NCBI GenBank assembly: GCA_007922225.1
Contig: ML679960.1
Span: forward strand, 6,302,844-6,366,843
Reading direction: 5' to 3'
Source of the DNA: Emydura subglobosa
Lineage: Eukaryota > Chordata > Testudines > Chelidae
Length of the DNA: 64,000 bases
Shown here: positions 23,841 through 35,921 of the stretch, one piece after another
Layout: the number at the start of each line of letters is the position of its first letter
Numbering within the stretch: position 1 is the first letter of the stretch
Made by a program: the position numbers and the translations under genes
The notes under the pieces: generated by a model
What the model was told of the DNA's origin: nothing
The model's input: only the letters and a program-made list of their open reading frames with translations
Databases searched by the model: none

Positions 23841-25133
23841 GAATCCCCTGGGAAGGTAATATGAGGGGGAAAGGAGTTCAGGAGAGCTGGCTATATTTGA
23901 AACCTTTTTAAGGGCGCAGGAACAAACCAACCTGATTGCCTTCTTTGATGAGATGACTGGCTCTGTGGATATGGGAAAGTGGTGGACATACATACCTTGA
24001 CTTTAGCAAAACTTTTGATATGGTCTCCTACAGTATTCTTGCCAGCAAGTTAAAGAAATATGGGTTGGATGAATGGACTATAAGGTGGTTAGAAAGCTGG
24101 CTAGATCATCAGGCTCAACGGATAGTGATCAACGGCTCGATGTCTAGCTGGCAGCAAGTAACAAATGGTGTGCCCCAGGGGTTGGTACTGGGGTCAGTTT
24201 TGTTCAACATCTTCATTAATGATCTGGAAGATGGAGTGGATTATACCATCAGCAAGTTTGCAGATGACACTAAGCTGGAGGGAGTGGTAGATACCCTGGA
24301 GGGTAAGGATAGGATACAGAGTGACCTATACAAATTGGAGGATTGGGCCAAAAAAAATCGGCTGAGTTTCAACAAGGACAAGGGCAGAGTCCTGCACTTA
24401 GGATGGAAGAATCCCATGCACAACTACAGACTCGGGACCGACTGGCTAGATAGCAATTCTGCAGAAAAGGACCTGAGGATTACAGGGGACAAGAAGCTGT
24501 ATGTGAGTCAACAATGTGCCCTTGTTGCCAAGAAGACTAATGGCATATTGGGCTGCATTAGTACGAGCACTGCCAGCAGATCCAGGGAAGTGATTATTCT
24601 CCTCTATTCAGCACTGTTGAGGCCACATCTGGAGTATTGTGTCCAAGTTTGGGCCCCCCACTACAGGAAGGATGTGGACAAATTGTAGAGAGTCCAGCGG
24701 AGGGCAATTAAAATAATTAGGGAGCTGGGGCACATTATTTATGAGAAGAGGCTGAGACAACTGGGCCTATTTAGTCTGCAGAAGAGAAGAGTGAGAAGGG
24801 ATTTGATAGCAGCCATTAACTACCTGAAAGGGACTTCCAAAGAGGATGGTGTTAGGCTGTTCTCAGTGGTGGCAGATGACAGAACAAGGAGCAATGGTCT
24901 CAAGTTGCAGTGGGGGAGGTGTAGGTTGGATATTAGGAAAATCTTTTTCACTAGGAGGGTGGTGAAGCACTGGAAAGGGTTACTTAGGGAAGTGGAATCT
25001 CCATCCTTAGAGGTTTTAAGGCCTGGCTTGACAAAGAGCTAGCTGGGATGATTTAGTAGGGATTGCTCCTGCTTTGAGCAGCGGGTTGGATTAGATGACC
25101 TCCTGAGGTTCCTTCCATCCTGAATCTTCTATG
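23841..25133 (+). mobile_element. CR1 LINE with most of the RT C-terminal half, defective
   Basis: This is a 5'-truncated CR1 whose ORF2 reverse transcriptase is partly readable. 'atgagggggaaaggag' (about 23861) belongs to a more upstream part of CR1. It jumps near 23932 to 'tgattgccttctttgatgag', a later RT block, so about several hundred base pairs are missing internally. From 24020 the frame is open to 24688 (222 codons). It includes LASKLKKYGLDEWTIRWLESWL, then NGVPQGLVLGSVLFNIFIND (RT motif) and SKFADDTKL (the FADD catalytic box). A single TAG at 24686 interrupts it, and the same frame continues to the stop at 25040-25042 through RRDLIAA and RVVKHW. The 3' tail has 'gattagatgacctcctgagg' and ends 'cttctatg'. 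It is non-functional. Confidence 0.92.
24020..25042 (+). pseudogene. CR1 ORF2 reverse transcriptase fragment, one internal stop
   Basis: This is the coding remnant inside the CR1 copy. Residues 1-222 run from within the RT fingers/palm through the polymerase catalytic box FADD (about residue 80) into the thumb-like and C-terminal region ending 'HYRKDVDKL'. The TAG follows directly. The next frame-maintained part, [13 protein letters not shown] onward, continues without further stops to 25042, about 117 codons. A full CR1 ORF2 has an N-terminal endonuclease plus RT of roughly 900-1000 residues, so two thirds are missing. The listed ATG start is only the first Met after upstream frame breaks. 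The family role is target-primed reverse transcription of CR1 RNA. Confidence 0.9.
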
Positions 25134-28100
25134 AAAACATCAGCTGAACAGAATTACATGCTGTTGGTTCATTATTTTTCCTTAAAAATCTTTCACTAAA
25201 ACAATTTATATTCTGGAAGCATATCTGAGAACTTTACTATTGACAGTAAAATTCTCTTAATATCTTATTTCAATGTAAACCATCAATAGATTACTATAAA
25301 AATGATTTACCATTTCAGACTTGCTGAAGAAAGACACTATAATTTATAGCTCTGTGTGTATGAAACATACCATATTCTCCTGTAAAATACTGTGTAATGT
25401 TACTGCTGGAGGGATATGAGGTTTTCTTGTTTTGGTTTGGATTTTGATCTGAGAGATCCTTGAGAATAAAATTCATAATCAGATATTCCTGCTACACTTC
25501 TGTTCCTATGTTCTGTATCTGGGTCCTGATCTTGCCATCCTGGGTGAAACCAATGATGCTTCATACACAGGCACCAGTGTATTTCTGCATAGATCCAGTT
25601 GAAGAATTTGTGCCCCAGTTCGTTATATTACATTTCCATGATGTTCATAAGGTTTGCAGAAGTTGCCCTTCTTGGTTAATGAGAGGCTAGTTTCTGCAAG
25701 ACAGAAAACATTTTGCAAAGCTTTCTTTGCCTTCCCATGGTGAACAAATAGCTACTGTAGGCAAGTGACCCCAGTGGCTGGTTTATGTTGCCAAATGCTG
25801 CTTAGCTGCGCCACTTCCTTAGCTATAGCAACAGGTGAAATAATGGAAGAGCTAGAACTTGTTTACTTTTTAACCATAATAAACAAACTGAGATTAAAAA
25901 AAAAATCTGGAATCTATCAAAATAAGGGGAGAAATGAAAGATAATATATGTATATTAAGTCACTGGTGCTGTGCTATCAAACAGCCAAGCTACATCCTTG
26001 TTTCTTTTGGTTCCCAGGCTGTAATAGAAATTTGTTGTAGAAGTTAGATTCAAAACTGGATTCAGTTTTGGTGGTAGAAGTGCTTATCCAAAATTGCTTT
26101 TGTAGAAAACTACTTTAAGAGCACTATAAGTGACCTCTTCAGAAGGATTCCATTACCCTTTTTTCTTTTTTTGTGTGTGTGCCTATATTGAGAATATTGT
26201 TTTATGTTTGTTATCATTTCCAGTCACTAAGGCAGGGAATGATTTAGGGTGAGAGGTTTGATTCTCAGATGTCACAGCTGCAAGTATGGAGAATTAAAAA
26301 AAAAAAAAAAAAGAAAAAAGAAAAAAGCTGAAAGCTTAAACGGTAATTCTTTCAAACACACATGTAATACCCAGTAAAGTCAGACAGATTAAAAAAAACC
26401 AAACAAAATCTTGTATGATCATTTAATTACAGATCAGTTTTGGTGTCTAGATAGTAAACAATAAAAAAGGCATTTTGGAAAGCTGAAATTAACCTCCTAC
26501 TAAACACTTATGTTAAAAGAAGCAACATAACCTTAAAAGCTCTTGAAATGCAGCAGTATCACACGTCCACTGCAACAGCAGCATGTAAATTGACATACGA
26601 GGATTAGCCATCAAGAATGTAGATGGTATTTCATTTTTTATGAACTAATACATAATTTCATTAGAATTTTAAAATTGTAATTATTAATATAACTGGCTAC
26701 AAAATTCATAATAAGAAGTATAATGAAAATTAACCTTGCTGTTGCATATTTATCTTAAATTCCAATGTATACAGCAGCACATATAGTCATATTAAAATGT
26801 AGTAAGTAAGAAAAATACTTATTTTAAGCCCAGAATCCTCTATCATTAACATTGCCTGTTTCCTGTTGTATGTTTATTTTCATGCAATTGGTCAAGTACG
26901 TGTCCTTTCTTTGATCTCTAATAAAATAAAAGTTATTCTTGTAACCTATAAAACTCATCTGTTTTATAAACTCTCATATGTATTACTTAAAGTGATAATA
27001 TATATTAAGGAGCTATTATTTGAATTGTTATTACATACCATTAATAGCTTTAAAATAACCTCCTCTTAGCATTACTGCTCAAATAGTTTTTTGTGTTAGA
27101 ATTATAGGATATAATATGGTAAATTCTGCAGCCTCTTCCGAAGTGCTCAGATGCAGTAGGGAAAGCATGGTTCTGCTGCTTTGGGCAGCATTTGGGGAAC
27201 TTCTGATAACTCTCCATACAGTAGGATTGTGTGAGAGGGAGGAATGGGAAGAGCTCCAATGGATCTATCACTATGCAGAACTCCTCTGTCCTGAATCTGT
27301 TAGCTTGGAGTAGGTGTTGGGGAAGGATTTGATCGTATACAAAAAGAAATACATACTAACTAGGGACAGCTTTTCAAAAGAACTCACCACCCAACCATTC
27401 CAGTCTAGGACTCTAAATAAATGTTCCGATTTTTAGAAGTGCTTGCCACTGTGACTATTTTCAATGGAAGCTGCTGCACGCTTAGCTTTGTTTGAAAATA
27501 TGACCCCTGTAATATGTTTGGCTTAATTTCTCTGTTTTCAAGAAATCACTCCTTTGAAAATCTGAGTCCTTCATTGTGAGAGCTAAACATTTTTAAAAAT
27601 CTGGCCAACGGGGACAATTCCATCTCATTGAATGAAGTTGGAATTGGAAGGGACATTTTAATAACTGTTGGATTATTTTTTCCTAATTCAAAGCACCATT
27701 GGTACTGTCACATTTCTTACTACACCTGCACTTCACATCTACAGAATGATTTTAAAAACTACTTTTCATCGTCATCTGTTCTATGATCAGCTGATGCACA
27801 CAGTGGATTATACTCATTCTTGTGTTGCAGGTAATGGATGGGATAAATTTAACTCAATCTATGTCTCAACCAGTCAGAACAAAGCAGACTAGTAAAAGCA
27901 CGGTGAATAATTGTAATTTTACTGAATCACCAGGCAAAATGTTTCCCTCTGCATCAATGAATTGAGATACTAGAAAAATAACAGCACACTCACAACGCTA
28001 CACTCATATTTATCAATCATTAGAAAGTTAATCGTAGCTTGTTTTTTACAAAGTATAAAAATCACCTATGGGACACCCCTTTCTTCATTTTTTTCTCCCG

Positions 28101-28345
28101 AGCTTTCCATCCCACAAAATCTTCCCACTCTATCAGAATCTCTTGCCATTCTCACCTTTTCCATCATCTTTCTAGTAAAATGAATACGCGCTTGATGGCT
28201 ACTGCTCCTCGTCCCAGTGTTTCAGGTGCTGAAGGTGCTTGTGCCACATATGGCTGCCCTTTTAAAACAGCCCTTAGATGGCTCTGGAGACCATTATCCT
28301 GTGGCAATGTTTCATTCTATTGTTTTCCTGGAGGAGTTAATTTAG
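25134..28345. other. Anonymous AT-rich stretch with old palindromes
   Basis: No gene was found. 26296-26327 is a long A run passing into (A6G) units. 25525-25640 vaguely resembles reptile palindrome repeats ('gggtcctgatcttgcc') but is too decayed to assign. 27365-27625 holds a group of related palindrome fragments, with 'cgatttttagaagtgc' and 'gtttgaaaatatgaccc' as the clearest pair (27425-27508). 26620-27060 is very AT-rich. Confidence 0.45.
27425..27508. repeat. Palindromic interspersed repeat
   Basis: 'tccgatttttagaagtgc' on the left and 'gtttgaaaatatgacccc' on the right are decayed inverted arms around 'actattttcaatggaagc'. This matches the reptile palindrome with 'tttgaaaatcaggcc'-type ends also seen at 28507-28574. 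Confidence 0.5.
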
Positions 28346-28349
28346 TAAT

Positions 28350-28735
28350 TTAGTAATTGCAGCTCAAGTGCTGGAATAAGAGTAAGGAAATCTTGTTTCA
28401 CCCACAGACTTCCTAGGTGACTTTGAGCAAGTTTCTTAGAACAACCCTTTTGAAAGTGTCTATTGAGTACCTCATATTTTAAGTGCCCAACTTGAGATAC
28501 TTTGGGCCTGATTTTCAGAGTGTAGAACATCCACAACTGCAGTTGAACTCAATGCAGCAGCTCTGAAAATCAGGGCTAACTAGTTGCCTGTTAGTTTGTT
28601 TTAACCTTAATTCTCTGTGCTTTAGTTCCAGATTTGTAAAATGAGAATAATATTTCACTACTTCACTGAAGGTGGGAGGTGATTGAGAATAAACTCATTA
28701 ATGTTTGGGAAGTGCTTGGATAGTGTTCCAGCTTG
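28350..28735 (+). mobile_element. MIR/CORE-SINE remnant split by a palindromic insertion
   Basis: The outer parts read like an ancient MIR-type SINE. On the left is 'gtgactttgagcaagtttct' (28418-28437). On the right, after an interruption, are 'attctctgtgctttagttcc', 'agatttgtaaaatgagaata' and 'attaatgtttgggaag' (about 28608-28720). In an intact MIR these segments are adjacent. The intervening 28440-28600 contains the palindrome 28507-28574 and looks like a later insertion. The SINE has no coding capacity and would have been mobilised by an L2-type LINE. Confidence 0.6.
28507..28574. repeat. Palindrome with perfect 14-bp inverted arms
   Basis: 'cctgattttcagag' at 28507-28520 is the exact reverse complement of 'ctctgaaaatcagg' at 28561-28574, with a 40-bp centre containing 'ttgaactcaatgcag'. 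It sits inside the MIR-like remnant and looks like a small MITE. Confidence 0.75.
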
Positions 28736-28765
28736 AACCTGAAATAAGTGAGGTTTATACTTAAA

Positions 28766-28819
28766 AGGTGAAAACCTGGCCCCATTGAAGTCAGTTGCAA
28801 AACTACCAGGATTTCACTC
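28766..28819. repeat. Short palindromic interspersed repeat
   Basis: 'aggtgaaaacctgg' on the left pairs with 'ccaggatttcact' on the right, flanking 'ccattgaagtcagttgc'. This is one of the clearer copies of the reptile palindrome family with a CCATTGAAGTCAATGG-like core. Confidence 0.6.
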
Positions 28820-31800
28820 CCAGTCTCTTCAGAACTATAAATTCAAATCTCAACAGATTCCACTGACCTTTTCCTTATGTGATAGGTACATTTATTTGTA
28901 TGCAATTTAGTTAATAAGTGTCTCTTGGATGTATGCATTAAAGATCTCCTGTCATTATTTGTAAAAGTAGAGGTTTTCCCTTCTCCCCACAGTTTTGCAA
29001 GTCTTTTGCAAGTCGTTTTCATTAAGGGTCTAATTCAGCAAAACACTGAATCACGTGCTTCACTTTAGAGTAGTAAACTGTATGTATTAAAATGCTTATT
29101 TTACCTTTTTTTAGCTATACTCTAAACAAAAGTAAAAAACTGTAGAGGGAGGGGAAGTCTTCCTTTTGGACAGAAACCTACAGAAGCTGCTCTAGCTACC
29201 TAATGTTTAGGATTTGTATATTACCAAATTGTCTGGTTGGAATGAGAGCTCATTTCTGCCAGATATCTTTGATTCAATTAAATAATAAGAATAAAAAAGA
29301 AAGTCAAGCTTTTCCTGCCAACGCTTTTTGTGACATAAAATACAGTAAACCATAGCTGCTCCTGGATTATGAACATCGACAGAAGCCAAGATAAATAACT
29401 TGGCCACTCATCATGATTTATGCTGGTTCCTTCTCTTATTAGATATTTAACATATACCTCAGGTGGCCATGGTTGATCCTTTGTGTTCTGTGTGAGGTAC
29501 CCAAAATGCAGAACTGTACAAAGATTAAATTCTACAAAGAAGTACCACCTGAAATATTTTAGACTACAATGTATTGTCTTCTATCACAAGCCATACACTT
29601 TTTTTTCCAATTGATTTGACTTACTTTTTTTTAATCTAAAAAATCTGTGCATAGAGACGTTATTCACATAAGAAAAGGATAGAGGGTTGTTCTTATTGTT
29701 TTATCTTCATATATGTCCAGTGTACTGTTTTTATTTTTTAAAAAAATACTTAGATAAAACATAGATCAAGAAAAAAACAAATAATAAACACTGAAAATAC
29801 ATCAGTACATTCAGGCTTAAATGGGACTACTTGTGCTTAAAATTACATGCGTTCTTAAGTGCTTTTGACTGGGGATACAGTACATAAAATAAAGCAGGTT
29901 GTCAAATAGTATGAATTGATAAGTCTAAAACCTAGATGTTAACCAGCTGTACCTCATGATGTAAAATATATTCATGTAAAGCAACAAATTTCACAATATT
30001 TATTTAACAGCAAGTACTTAAGAATATGGATTTCTTTCTATTGAGCCATAGTGTTTATGAGGTGAAGCTAGTGATCAATTTAGAAGCTTCTTTCTGATTA
30101 CGGAAAATGTCCTTTGGAATAATTGTGTGAATATGTATATACACACCTATAGACATACACTCCTTTTAAATTGAGAGTCTATAGCAATCTGCAGAAGGCC
30201 CTATTTTAACACGACTAAAGGGAGCAATAAATTTAGGGAAGCTTTAGTAATAATATTGATTTCTTGAATAACTTGTGAGATTTGAAGATATTTGGAGAGT
30301 GATATATAGAAGAAAGTGCCTAGTTTGAATTTATATTATTAACACAGCTAGATAGGTTAATCCTTGTGGTTTTGATAGGTGTCCAAAGGGCTTTTGAAAG
30401 TGATCTAATAAGAAGACTGAATCATGGATGGTAAATTCACAGGCTGAAAACATTTTGCCAAGATTCTCCTGCAGATGTTTTGGAAATGTTTCTCTAAGTG
30501 ATGTTTCCAAATGATGCTGAGAATATACATTGTGTTTTGTGCTAGGTCTTTTATAAATTTAGAAGCTATCCAATTTGAACAGCTAATGTTGTGGAAAAAA
30601 ATTGGCAAGACATGTTACATATTAAGAGACAGCCCAGGGAATGAAGAAATGTAAAATACAGTCTCATATTTACCAGTGTTTATAGTGTCAAAGATGTGTG
30701 TTTGTTTGTTTTTTAGTTTACTTTGTAACATTTTCCATCACTAAGAAAATTTGGAAAAGTTAGAGTAGAAATTTTTAAAAAATAAAGTAAAAAGAAAACC
30801 ATAGGCCTCATTCGGTATATTCATTAGGTAACAGAAAAGAATATATGAAAAATAGGGATGAGAGGAAACCCAGAAAATGTCAAAAAAATCAATAGTGTTT
30901 TGCAAATGTTTTAGGTTTCGTGAAATTTTTTGTTGAATGAAAAAAAAAAATAGAACAGCTGTAGTAACAAGTTCACTGTGTACTTATGTCATTTTGGAGT
31001 CTCTTTTGCTGATCTATCCTACTGCATAATGTATTTTGGCTTAACCCTTCTGTTTCACACGTCATTTGTTACTGTATTATTGTATATTGAATTTCAAATT
31101 TACCTCTGGAGCACATCATATTCATCCTGCTTTCAGAGCTGTTCTCTGGATAAATGTCATTTCAGGAAGCTTTAGGAGTGGCAGAAGGTAAATGAAAGGC
31201 ATTGACCATATAGCATGAAATTTGTACCCCTAGGCTTAAGCATTTCATCAGTTATAATGGGGAAAAAATATTCTACAACCTGTACCTTGCCAGGTTGCTA
31301 GTGGATGCTGATGACATTTGATTTCTTCAGATATTCATGGGAAATATACAAATCCTATACATTATGTGTACTTTATAAAGATTTTAGAAAAGTAATCTGT
31401 ATGTATATTTCTAGAATTTCAGGTGGCCATGTTTTCCTCAATCTAAGTTTGAATGTACAATATGACACTAGGATACCTTGCATAGTTTCTCACTTATTAG
31501 TACATAAAAGATAAAAATTCCAATGCATTCTACTTGTCTTAATTTGTGTCCATTAAACACTAATATATTCTCTAAAATAATTTCAATCCATAGCTATGAT
31601 ATAACTTCAGTAGCTTCTCAACAGAGAAAAATCTTTACCAATCACAAAGGTAATGGTTCATATTGAAATAGATGGTATTTAAGGGTAATGAACATTATAT
31701 GCTAGATTCCAACACTCTCATTTATACTGACTAACACCTTACACATAAGAAGTCCCATGGTATAAAATACTATTCAGTATAAACCTGTTTTTCTTTAAAA

Positions 31801-32009
31801 AAATTTAAATGTTTTTGCCTTATTTGCTTCTCACCTCAGTGCTTAAGCTGTGAATATTTTTCCTGTCGCCTTTTTCAGATTTAACACATAAAAGAATAAA
31901 AGATAGATGTGAATAGATATGATAGATGCATTCACTAGACATTCTAGTGTGTTTCTATTGGTAGCTCACTGACAAAGTGGTGTTTTGGTTTGGCAAATAA
32001 GTTATCTTG
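28820..32009. other. Anonymous AT-rich stretch, no gene seen
   Basis: No frame above 70 codons and no recognised domain. 29025-29060 has 'ggtctaattcagc' and 'cacgtgcttcac', a possible remnant of a reptile palindrome. 30845-30950 has 'aaaaatagggatgag' and A/T-rich sequence resembling the 'ctggtcaaaa' repeats, weakly. 31700-31785 may be a decayed palindrome ('ctagattccaac', 'tatactgactaac'). Confidence 0.45.
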
Positions 32010-32818
32010 GTAAACTGGATGTTAGCAAACAATATGTATTTCAAAATGGCCAAATGTAAAGTCATACATCTAGGAACAAAGAATGCAGGCTATAGTCACA
32101 GGAGCAGAGGGACTCTATCCTGGAAAACAGTTATTCTGAAAATGACTTGGGGATCATGGTGGATAATTAGCTGAACATGAGCTCCCAGTGTGATGCTGTG
32201 ACCAAAAGGGCTAAAGCAACCTTTGGATGTATTAATTAGGGGTATATTGGGGTAGAGTAAACAAGTTATATTCTCTCCGTATTTGGCACAAGTGTACCTG
32301 TTACTGGGATATTGTGTCCAGTCCTGGTGCCCACAATTGAAGAAGGATGTTGAAAAGTTAGAGGGGGTTCAGAGAATAGTCACAAAAATGATTATAGAAT
32401 TAGAAAACATGCCTTACAATGAGAGGCTCAAGGAGTTCAATCTATTCAGCTCATCAAAGAGATGGTTAAGATCACTGTTTAATACCTATGTGGGTTACAG
32501 AAATTTGATAATTGATGATGATAGAGAACTCTTCAGTCCAGCAGACAAAGATATAGTAATATCCAATGACTGGAAGTTGAAGCTAGACAAATGTAACCTA
32601 GAAACAAGAAAATGTCTTAATAGTGAGGGTAATTAACCATTGGAACAATTTACCAATCTCTGTTTTGGATTCCACATCAATGGAAATTTTAAAATCAATA
32701 TTGGATATTTTTAACAGAAAACAGGAAATATTTCAGGAAAGTCCTGTGGCCTGGGTAATGTAAGAGGTTAGACTACACTAGGTTATCAAATGCTCTGTTA
32801 TGGTCTTAAAATCCATGA
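32010..32818 (+). mobile_element. CR1 LINE, 5' truncated, frameshifted
   Basis: This is a plus-strand CR1 from a different subfamily than the one at 23841. The nucleotide sequence starts within the RT C-terminal region ('gtaaagtcatacatctagg'). It passes 'gatcatggtggataatt' and 'gctcccagtgtgatgctg' and then enters the open frame 32283-32636. That frame includes VYLLLGYCVQSWCPQLKKDVEKLEGVQRI and PYNERLKEFNLFSSSKR, the conserved block after the RT catalytic core. Several frame breaks precede and follow it. The 3' end carries 'gttagactacactaggtta' and 'aaaatccatgag', a CR1 tail like that at 6345. About 0.8 kb of roughly 4.5 kb remains. Confidence 0.88.
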
Positions 32819-32944
32819 GTAACAAAAGATGCAATCACATAGTAATTGCAATACGCTTCCACTATAATTGCAGTACTCTGAAATCCAGTGTTACAGAGAT
32901 AAAGGTATACAAATCTTTATCTCTGTGCACATTTCCAGCAGAAT

Positions 32945-33022
32945 TTTTTAAGGACAATATTGATTATTGACAATATTGACAATACTGAACAATAGATTAT
33001 TGATAATCTTGACAAATATTGA
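32945..33022. repeat. Imperfect tandem of 'attgacaat' units
   Basis: Repeats of 'tattgacaa' and 'gattattga' variants form a small AT-rich array, with several CAATATTG palindromes, between the CR1 tail and the next LINE. It probably arose by slippage. Confidence 0.6.
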
Positions 33023-33049
33023 GGTGACAGAAATTATCCTGGGAATTAC

Positions 33050-34650
33050 CTCCCAATTAGAGGAAGTTTTTAAAATGTACACCAGATAAGAGGACTGGGC
33101 AAAGAACTGTAATTTCTTTGCTCAGTAATAAGTGGGTTTTTGGAATGGCGGCTCTACCACTGTTCCCCTAAATTGGGAAAATGTTATGCAGATTTTGTCG
33201 ACCTGAGATCGGCTCTTGATTCTATTGACGGAGGTCATCTCTGGAAGAAACTTGAGGGGGCTGGCATATAGACCCTATGCTACTTTATCTCTTGTTACCC
33301 CTTCATAGTGGCCAAAGTGAGCTAACTGACCTTATGTCCATCACAAAAGGTGTCCTTCAGAGTTGCTTATTGGCCCCTTTCCTTTTTAATTTTTATATTA
33401 ATGAAGTCGTAATGGTTTTAGAAGGGGTAAAGTATTTCCCTTCCAAAATTAGAAATGGATTACGTCAGTCCTTCTTTACACAGATGAGATGGTTTTGTTG
33501 TCCCAGACATCCCTAGATTTGAAGCATATGTTTAAGGGCTTTAGCTGTTTATGTGAATGGGAGTATCTGGCCATAAATTGTCAGAAAACTAAAGTAATTG
33601 TCTTTGGCTGCATAAATGGATGATTGATGGTCGTTAAATATAACACGTCAGGATTTTCCCCTATTTGGGTATGTTTTACTTATAATGCCTAATGGGATAA
33701 GCATATAGAAGAGGTAAAGAAGAAAGCCTTATGTTCTATACAAACAGTGATGTGTTTCACGCATGTCCACAAGGTCAATCTAATCACACCGGTTCTTAGA
33801 GTTTTCAAAGCTAAAATCTGTGCTTACATACTATATATTGCAGTCCCAAATTTCTGCATCAATCTTAGTTAGTTAGCAGCACACAACTTTAAGAAGAATG
33901 CTCGGCCTCCGAAATTACACCCCAACTGTTTTACTCAGGCCAGAGTTAGGAAAATGTGCAATATTGAACAAAGCCGGATGACTTTATTTTAATTATTGGC
34001 TCTATATTCGGCATATGAATCAACAGTGCCTTTTAAGTTAATGTCTGGAGGAATAGTTTAATAAGATACATTCTCTGAAGTTCTCTTGGATTTTGAAAGT
34101 TCACTGTCCCTCCATACTTTGATCTTTTTGGAACTTGATTTGGTTAAAACTATTGGCTTAAGTGTGAAAATATCAATTAAGCTCAGAACAGAAGATATCT
34201 GCAAACAACTGGACAAGGCAGCTGATCATACAATAAATGTTTCCTTGGCTTTCTCATTTAAAGATTATTCAAAGTTAGGAAGAAAACAGATATTTTTAAT
34301 AACTATATTTTAAGTGGGGCCCTCACAAATCTCTATTTCGAAACTATTCATGCAGCCAATTTGAAAGGGAAAAATGCTGGGATTGAGAGATATAATCATT
34401 TTTGTCCATGTAGGTCTGGCGAGATTAAAGACTTACAACACAATTTATTGTCTTTTAATCTGTACTACCACCCAAAAAAGAAATTATTATCTCTGTTCCT
34501 GGTACAGATGCCTTCTACCACATCAGCTCAGAAATTAGAATATTTGCTAGGTATTGCAAATGTTTTCATTGAATGGGTTGTCATCCTATTTATCTGAGCT
34601 AATCTTGTAGTTTTTAATTTATTTTAAAAATTAAATTAAATTAAACTCTG
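33050..34650 (+). mobile_element. Non-CR1 LINE, 3' part with broken RT
   Basis: This is a degenerate non-LTR retrotransposon of a clade distinct from CR1. Across frames the plus strand reads an RT start (EDWAKNCNFFAQ, then FVDLRSALDSIDGGHLWKKL). The RT motif GVLQSCLLAPFLFNFYINE follows (frame 33277-33516). After a frameshift comes VLLYTDEMVLLS at about 33468-33503, where the catalytic YADD box has become YTDE (33477-33488). Downstream is EEVKKKALCSIQTVM and, near 34366-34440, HFCPC followed by GEIKDLQHNLLS, a remnant of the C-terminal CPC...H...C zinc knuckle. The end is a (TTAAA) tail at 34631-34650. I recognise the family from reptile genomes but cannot name the clade surely. Confidence 0.8.
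34631..34650 (+). repeat. (TTAAA)4 tail of the LINE
   Basis: Four perfect TTAAA units lie directly after the LINE's C-terminal coding remnant. Simple-repeat tails of this kind mark the 3' end of several non-LTR retrotransposon clades, supporting this position as the element's end. Confidence 0.75.
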
Positions 34651-34828
34651 TGCACAGAAATATCTGAAGGCAAAAAGTAAATAATAGTATATTAAAATGA
34701 TACACTGGAGAAGCAGAATGTTCTGCTGCTACCCTGATATACTTTGCAGTATAAGAAGAGTCCAGAGGTCTTTGATGACCCTAAGTGATCAGTTTCTCAA
34801 TGTAATGTGTCATCTGAAAGACAGCTGG

Positions 34829-34896
34829 TAAAATCCTGGCATCATTAAAGTCAGTGGCAAAACTCCTACTGACATCAGCAGGGCCAGTGTTTCAGC
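34829..34896. repeat. Short palindromic interspersed repeat
   Basis: 'aaatcctggcatcattaaag' on the left and 'cagcagggccagtgttt' on the right flank 'gtcagtggcaaaactcc'. It is another decayed copy of the family with a CATTGAAGTCAATGG-like core. Confidence 0.5.
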
Positions 34897-35889
34897 CAAC
34901 ATTTCCGGTAGCATAGTACCTGACACAAGGTGTGTGTTCAGTTTTGGAATGACCACTTTCCAAAAATGACCACTTTCATTGACGCATCGGCCAAACTCAA
35001 TCGTTATGTAACTGTGAGATCTGAAGAGATCCCATCTTAAAATGGCTGAAATTCACAGCATGATTGTGGGGGTTATATCATGCCTGAATTTAGATTCTGT
35101 AATAATTGCTTAATGAAAACAATTCACACACAGGCATCACTAAGATTTTTTTTTAATCGTACATGAGACAGGCATTACACAGCCATATCCCTATTGAAAA
35201 AGAGAAGAGAAACCCCATTTTGAGCAAAAGAAAACTTTTAAAGATGGAAAAAAGTAGATAAATGTTTTTAAAATGATGGAATAAGTGAAAGAATTTCCTT
35301 GGATAGATTTGTTGTCTTGAAATATCCATGAATGAGAGAGTTGTATGCTTTTCCATTTGCAATGCCTTATGTTGCATAGTGATTTTCACTCCTATGCTAT
35401 CAAATTGTTTTCTTTAGATGACACTCAGAATCTGATTTAAAAAAAAAAAGGATAAAATAGATTTTAGTGTGTTGTAGAAAGAAACCAGTATTATCTATTT
35501 CTCTCTGACAATGGCCAGCTGCCACTGTTTATAATTGCATACAGATCTATATCTTAGGGTATTAGCTAGGGATATTACGAAAACAAGATCTGGTGTAGAC
35601 AGAAGAAGCACAGACATAAAAAAAAATACATGGATGTATAACTTTTCTCTGTGTGCATAATATAGCATTCTCAGAATCTATTCATTTATAACATTACAAT
35701 GTAGATATCCTTTCTCTTGTAAAGGGTTATGTGTCACATGGATCATTGATCCAAATGGCCCATTTTTGTTCATTGTGAAGATATTTGTGTGGACTTATTC
35801 AGTAATTATAATTTTATACTAAGATGATGACATTTAGGCTTCTGTAATTAAGGCATGTTAATATCATTACACTACATATCTAAGTTTTG

Positions 35890-35921
35890 TATGTGTGTGT
35901 GTGTGAGAGAGAGAGAGAGAA
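35890..35921. repeat. Compound (GT)n(GA)n microsatellite
   Basis: About seven GT units pass directly into about eight GA units. The repeat would be length-polymorphic in a population and can adopt non-B structure. There is no associated gene. Confidence 0.9.
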
